This document shows positions 60,337 to 64,000 of a stretch of 64,000 nt of DNA, piece after piece. The notes beneath the pieces were generated by a model. It worked only from the letters and a program-made list of their open reading frames with translations. It searched no databases and was not told where the DNA came from. Each line of letters opens with the position of its first letter. The first letter of the stretch is position 1. The stretch spans positions 62,001-126,000 of the forward strand of contig NZ_JAHKRR010000011.1 in NCBI RefSeq assembly GCF_018863395.1, in the 5' to 3' direction. This stretch comes from Sinomicrobium weinanense. Its GTDB lineage: Bacteria; Bacteroidota; Bacteroidia; Flavobacteriales; Flavobacteriaceae. A program made the position numbers and the translations under genes.

Positions 60337-62829
60337 ATGAAGAAACTTTTAGCAGGTATATTCTTGTTATCTGCCGTGATAACGAATGCCCAGACCAAGG
60401 TAAGCGGTATTGTGGTGGACGAAGCCGGAGCCCCGGTCCCTTTTGCCAATGTACTTTTCAAGGATTCTTCGGAAGGAACGATCACTAATGACGACGGGAG
60501 GTTTTACCTGGAGTCGGGAAATAATTTTCCCACTTTGGTGATTTCTTTTGTGGGCTATGCCACTCGTGAGATAGACCTGGAAAAGAAAGTCACTTACGAT
60601 ATGAGGGTTGTGCTCCAGGAGGGCGAGCAGCTCAAGGAGGTTGTGGTTTATACGGGAAAACAATCCAAAAAGAACAATCCGGCGATAGACCTTCTCCGAA
60701 AAGTTCTCGAGAGAAAACGCAAGAACGGGGTGCACGGTTTTGACCAGTACCGGTACGATAAATACGAAAAAGTAGAGTTTGACCTCAATACGATAGACAG
60801 CAGCCTCATAGGCAGCAGGCTCTTCAAGGGGATGGAGTTTATCTTTGACCAGATGGATACTTCACGGATCACCGGTAAGACCTATCTCCCTATTTTTATC
60901 AATGAAGCCTTTTACAAGGTGTATGGCGATAACAAGCTGAATAAAGAGAAACAAAAGCTCACAGGGAACAAAAATTCCGGTTTTGATACCAACCAGAATC
61001 TTATCTCCTTTGTCCAGGACCTGTATTCCGACTATGATATTTACAAAAGCTATATTAAGTTTTTCGACAAGAGTTTTGTAAGTCCCATATCGCGGGTAGG
61101 GATAGATACCTATAACTATGTGCTCACAGACAGTGCCTATGTGGATAGCAAATGGTGCTATAACATCATCTATTATCCCCGGCGAAAGAACGAACTTACC
61201 TTTAAAGGCGATTTCTGGGTGAGCGATACCACCTATGCCGTAAAAAAAATAAACCTGCAACTAACCAAGAGTGCCAATATCAACTGGGTCAAGGAAATAT
61301 ACATGGAGCAGGAATTCGATGTGCTCAACGATTCTGTTTTTCTGTTGACGCGGGATTACATGATGAGCGATTTCAGCCTGAGAAAGAAAGAAGAGTCGCG
61401 GGGAATTTACGGCAAACGGACCACCATTTACGACAATTACGTCTTTGACGAGGAAAAACCCAGATCGTTCTACAATGAAGAAGTAGACCGTTTCAATGAA
61501 CAGATCTTTAAGCGGGACGATGTATTCTGGGAAGAGAACAGGCTCGAGGCCCTCAACAAGGATGAAGCGGGCATATATAAAATGCTGGATACGCTGAAAA
61601 CAGTTCCCAAGTTCAAGCGTCTGTACAGTCTGGGTGAAATACTGGCTTCGGGATATGTGGAGATCGATAAATGGGATATGGATTATGGCCCTATCTTTTC
61701 CACTTTTGGTTATAACGACGCTGAAGGGGTCCGTATCCGCGGAGGAGGCAGGACTTACTTTGGCCCCAATGACATGTGGCGTATAGAAGGTTTTGGGGCA
61801 TATGGATTCAGGGATAAGAAATTTAAATACGGCATATCGGCCAAATGGCTGCTCAACCGGCAGAACAGGCTTATTATATCGGCCGGGAACCGCCGGGATA
61901 TAGAGCAGATAGGGGTGAGCCTTACCCCTAACAACGATGTACTGGGAAGAAGCTATGCTTCCTCTTCCGTATTTACCGTCGGATCGAATGACAAGCTGAC
62001 GGATATAAACCTCACTACGGCCGATGTTGAGATGGAGCCGCTCAAAAACCTGAAATTCAAGGTGGGAGGATCGTTCCGGACCCTGAGTTCTGCGTTGCCG
62101 GAGGCCTTTAGCCTGGACTATGTAGACCCGGATTCCCCAACCGGGATATCCTCACAGGTTAAACAGTTAGAGCTGACTACCTCGATAGAATTTACACCTG
62201 GGCGGAAAACCGTAGGCTACGGTGTGGAAAGGCGCGATGTAAATGATGAATACGCCAGGTTGTATCTCAACTATGCCAAGGGAGTAACCGGTTTTCTGGA
62301 GAGCGACTTCGACTATGAGAAAATACAGTTCTATTTCCGGAAGCCCTGGAGTGTAGGAGGGTTTGGGCGGCTTTATACCACCATAGAGGCAGGAAGGACC
62401 TTTGGAGCTGTGCCGCTCGGGCTTCTGAGTGTTGTTCCCGGAAACCAGACCTATTTTTCTATTTTTAATACCTTTCCCAATCTCGATTTTTACGAATTTG
62501 TGACGGATACTTATGTGTCCATGCACCTGGAACACAATTTTAATGGAAGGCTTTTTTCCAGGCTTCCCCTGATACGGAACCTGAATCTCCGGGAAATTGT
62601 AGGGATAAGAGGTGTATGGGGTGAGCTTTCGGATGAGAATAAAGCCCTTAACCAGCCCACGAACATCATGTTGCGAGCCCCTTCGGAAAAAGTTTACTGG
62701 GAGTATTCTTTCGGTGTAGGCAATATTTTTAAGGTGTTGCGTATCGATTTTAACTTCCGCGGAAATTACCTGGGCCTTCCCGATGCACGGCGGTTTAGTG
62801 TAACGGGCACCTTCGGTTTTCATTTTTAG
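60337..62829 (+). CDS. DUF5686 outer-membrane protein with carboxypeptidase-regulatory domain
   Basis: 830 aa. Signal peptide ending TNAQ (about residue 19), a carboxypeptidase-regulatory domain (about 22-95: VSGIVVDEAGAPVPFANVLFKDSSEGTITNDDGRF), the NPAIDLLRKVLERKRKN helix typical of DUF5686, and a long beta-barrel-like C-terminal half ending VTGTFGFHF. Common in Bacteroidota next to pdhB-type or pyrophosphatase genes; no function is assigned. Confidence 0.9.
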   Translation: MKKLLAGIFLLSAVITNAQTKVSGIVVDEAGAPVPFANVLFKDSSEGTITNDDGRFYLESGNNFPTLVISFVGYATREIDLEKKVTYDMRVVLQEGEQLKEVVVYTGKQSKKNNPAIDLLRKVLERKRKNGVHGFDQYRYDKYEKVEFDLNTIDSSLIGSRLFKGMEFIFDQMDTSRITGKTYLPIFINEAFYKVYGDNKLNKEKQKLTGNKNSGFDTNQNLISFVQDLYSDYDIYKSYIKFFDKSFVSPISRVGIDTYNYVLTDSAYVDSKWCYNIIYYPRRKNELTFKGDFWVSDTTYAVKKINLQLTKSANINWVKEIYMEQEFDVLNDSVFLLTRDYMMSDFSLRKKEESRGIYGKRTTIYDNYVFDEEKPRSFYNEEVDRFNEQIFKRDDVFWEENRLEALNKDEAGIYKMLDTLKTVPKFKRLYSLGEILASGYVEIDKWDMDYGPIFSTFGYNDAEGVRIRGGGRTYFGPNDMWRIEGFGAYGFRDKKFKYGISAKWLLNRQNRLIISAGNRRDIEQIGVSLTPNNDVLGRSYASSSVFTVGSNDKLTDINLTTADVEMEPLKNLKFKVGGSFRTLSSALPEAFSLDYVDPDSPTGISSQVKQLELTTSIEFTPGRKTVGYGVERRDVNDEYARLYLNYAKGVTGFLESDFDYEKIQFYFRKPWSVGGFGRLYTTIEAGRTFGAVPLGLLSVVPGNQTYFSIFNTFPNLDFYEFVTDTYVSMHLEHNFNGRLFSRLPLIRNLNLREIVGIRGVWGELSDENKALNQPTNIMLRAPSEKVYWEYSFGVGNIFKVLRIDFNFRGNYLGLPDARRFSVTGTFGFHF

Positions 62830-62919
62830 ATCTTGCAGGGAATTTTTTGTAGTATAATATTAAATGAAGAAGGGATAGGGAGGTATGTAAGATTAACCTT
62901 ATTTTGATGTAAAATTAAA

Positions 62920-62950
62920 TTGTGTTTTACAAGCATCTTGCGTATTTTTG
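62920..62950 (+). promoter_or_regulatory. Promoter of ppa
   Basis: TTG (62920-62922), 20 bases, TATTTTTG (62943-62950): a complete Bacteroidota -33/-7 promoter, 24 bases before the ppa ATG. Confidence 0.8.
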
Positions 62951-62974
62951 CACCCTCTTAACACATTATAACAT

Positions 62975-63505
62975 ATGAGCGCAGCGAAACTAAAGTCATT
63001 TGACGTTTTGATAGAGATCCCCAAGGGGAGCAGGAACAAGTATGAATACGATTTTAAGCTGAAGAAGATCCGATATGACCGGATGATATTTTCTTCTATG
63101 CACTATCCGGCAGATTACGGTTTTATACCGGAAACCCTGGCCCTGGACGGTGACCCGCTGGATGTTCTGGTACTGGTTACCGAACCCACATTTCCCGGTT
63201 GTGTTATGGAAGTAAAACCTATCGGTGTATTTCATATGGCTGATGAAAAAGGTCCGGACGAAAAGATCGTATGTGTTCCCATATCCGACCCGATATGGAA
63301 CAAACTCAACGATCTCAGCGATATGAACCCCCACCAGGTGAAAGAGATCGAACATTTTTTCCAGGTATATAAGGACCTCGAACATAAGAAAGTAGATGTA
63401 GGTGGCTGGGGAGACGTCAAAGAAGCCTACGAGATCATCGATGCATGTCTGGACAGGTTTGAATCGCTTCAGAACAAGGAAGCAGGACTGTTTAGCATTG
63501 CTTAA
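62975..63505 (+). CDS. ppa: Inorganic pyrophosphatase, soluble family I
   Basis: 176 aa. Hydrolyses pyrophosphate to phosphate in the cytoplasm. Signature DGDPLDVLVLV with metal-binding Asp residues, EIPKGSRNKYEYD at the substrate site, DYGFIPET, and DEKIVCVP. It is followed by the membrane pyrophosphatase gene. Confidence 0.97.
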   Translation: MSAAKLKSFDVLIEIPKGSRNKYEYDFKLKKIRYDRMIFSSMHYPADYGFIPETLALDGDPLDVLVLVTEPTFPGCVMEVKPIGVFHMADEKGPDEKIVCVPISDPIWNKLNDLSDMNPHQVKEIEHFFQVYKDLEHKKVDVGGWGDVKEAYEIIDACLDRFESLQNKEAGLFSIA

Positions 63506-63542
63506 ATGGTTTTTGTCTCCAATTTGCAGATATAGAAAGTAG

Positions 63543-63580
63543 AAAGGGCGGTGAAAATTCACTGCCCTTTTTGTTCTTTT
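63543..63580 (+). terminator. Terminator after ppa
   Basis: AAAGGGCGGTGAA and TTCACTGCCCTTT pair with one mismatch around a 2-base loop, followed by TTGTTCTTTT. It separates ppa from the membrane pyrophosphatase gene. Confidence 0.9.
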
Positions 63581-63763
63581 ACCATCATTGGAAAAGGCTG
63601 TGCTTTTTCCGGTTTTTAATTTCTCTTCTTTTTTCTCCGTTTTTTCTTCTTGGTTTTTACCGGGTGTAGCTCATCCTTGATAATTCTTTAATATTCAATT
63701 CGAGCATAACCATTCATTTTTATTACATTTATGGCAATTTATTTGTAAAAACCTTAAAAAATT

Positions 63764-64000
63764 ATGGAGTCCAATACTATCTTTTTGCCAATAATCATGG
63801 CAATTATTGGTCTTGCTTTTATGCTCGTCAAAGCGATGTGGGTAAAAAAGCAGGATGCAGGAAATGAGAAAATGCAATTCATTTCCAAAAACATTAAAGA
63901 AGGTGCCCTGGCATTTTTGAACGCCGAATACCGCCTTCTCCTTATTTTTGTAATTATTGCGGCTATTGCTTTGGGAGTAATAGCTTTTTTTGTGCCTACG
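63764..64000 (+). CDS. hppA: Membrane-bound pyrophosphatase, N-terminal part
   Basis: 79 residues seen, open to the window end. MESNTIFLPIIMAIIGLAFM begins a first helix, then MWVKKQDAGNEKMQFISKNIKEGALAFLNAEYRLL, the conserved first cytoplasmic loop (Q-x-I-x-x-x-I-x-E-G-A-x-A-F-L-x-x-E-Y), and a second helix. These proteins couple pyrophosphate hydrolysis to Na+ or H+ export. The ion cannot be read from this part. Confidence 0.92.
   Translation, partial: MESNTIFLPIIMAIIGLAFMLVKAMWVKKQDAGNEKMQFISKNIKEGALAFLNAEYRLLLIFVIIAAIALGVIAFFVPT

Noticed and set aside
63581-63763. tRNA or small RNA in the ppa-hppA gap
   Set aside because: The sequence is a pyrimidine-rich spacer without cloverleaf arms or a T-loop motif.

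Overview
The window looks like a chromosomal segment of a marine or soil Flavobacteriaceae (Bacteroidota). The signs are a SusC/SusD pair, several Bacteroidota-restricted families (DUF3078, DUF5686, carboxypeptidase-regulatory/TonB receptors), etfBA next to a bifunctional nuclease and NupC, a pdhB-type gene, and many promoter sites matching the Bacteroidota -7 consensus TAnnTTTG. Nothing here points to a plasmid or phage backbone.

Region 1 (1-18.9 kb) is accessory. It is a run of mostly same-strand, mostly monocistronic, unrelated small genes: GNAT acetyltransferases, secreted hydrolases, small outer-membrane barrels, GrpB, a methyltransferase, MepB, an intradiol dioxygenase-like lipoprotein, DUF2200, a rifampin ADP-ribosyltransferase (Arr), DUF3237, an OXA-type class D beta-lactamase and several HTH proteins. 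Many stop codons are followed within a few bases by one dispersed palindromic repeat (core CTCGTTTGCAACGAG), and several genes are preceded by a shared leader of about 150 bp. This gives the region a cassette-array look without an integrase or classical attC sites in view. Within it, at 12.2-14.3 kb, sits a three-gene minus-strand operon (unknown 103-aa protein, a HEPN-domain protein with a possible nucleotidyltransferase-like N-terminus, and a 49-aa membrane peptide). Upstream of that operon is a strongly structured intergenic element of about 300 nt. I consider these two (the cassette-like array and the structured-RNA/HEPN locus) the best candidates for something undescribed.

Region 2 (18.9-31.6 kb) is mostly core: DUF3078 outer-membrane protein, dxs, tadA, a large hybrid histidine kinase, cold-shock protein, a small membrane protein, a TfoX-N protein, a ClC chloride transporter with CBS domains, a very small Cys/Lys-rich peptide gene and aspS.

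Region 3 (31.6-46.8 kb) holds a SusC/SusD pair without visible glycan enzymes, a MORN-type protein, a complete TetR-TolC-MFP-RND efflux operon with a clear palindromic operator at its promoter, a polyprenyl diphosphate synthase, a winged-helix YcaQ-like protein and DUF805.

Region 4 (46.8-53.5 kb) is a metal-homeostasis locus: a TonB-dependent receptor divergent from a DtxR/MntR-type regulator, a ZIP transporter, and feoA-feoB with a FeoB-associated Cys-rich peptide. A DtxR-like dyad lies between the receptor and the regulator.

Region 5 (53.6-64 kb) is core metabolism: SCO1-like protein, NupC, bifunctional nuclease, etfA/etfB, pyruvate dehydrogenase E1 beta, a DUF5686 outer-membrane protein, soluble pyrophosphatase and the first part of a membrane pyrophosphatase cut by the window end.

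All family assignments are by eye from translated sequence; no database search was run.
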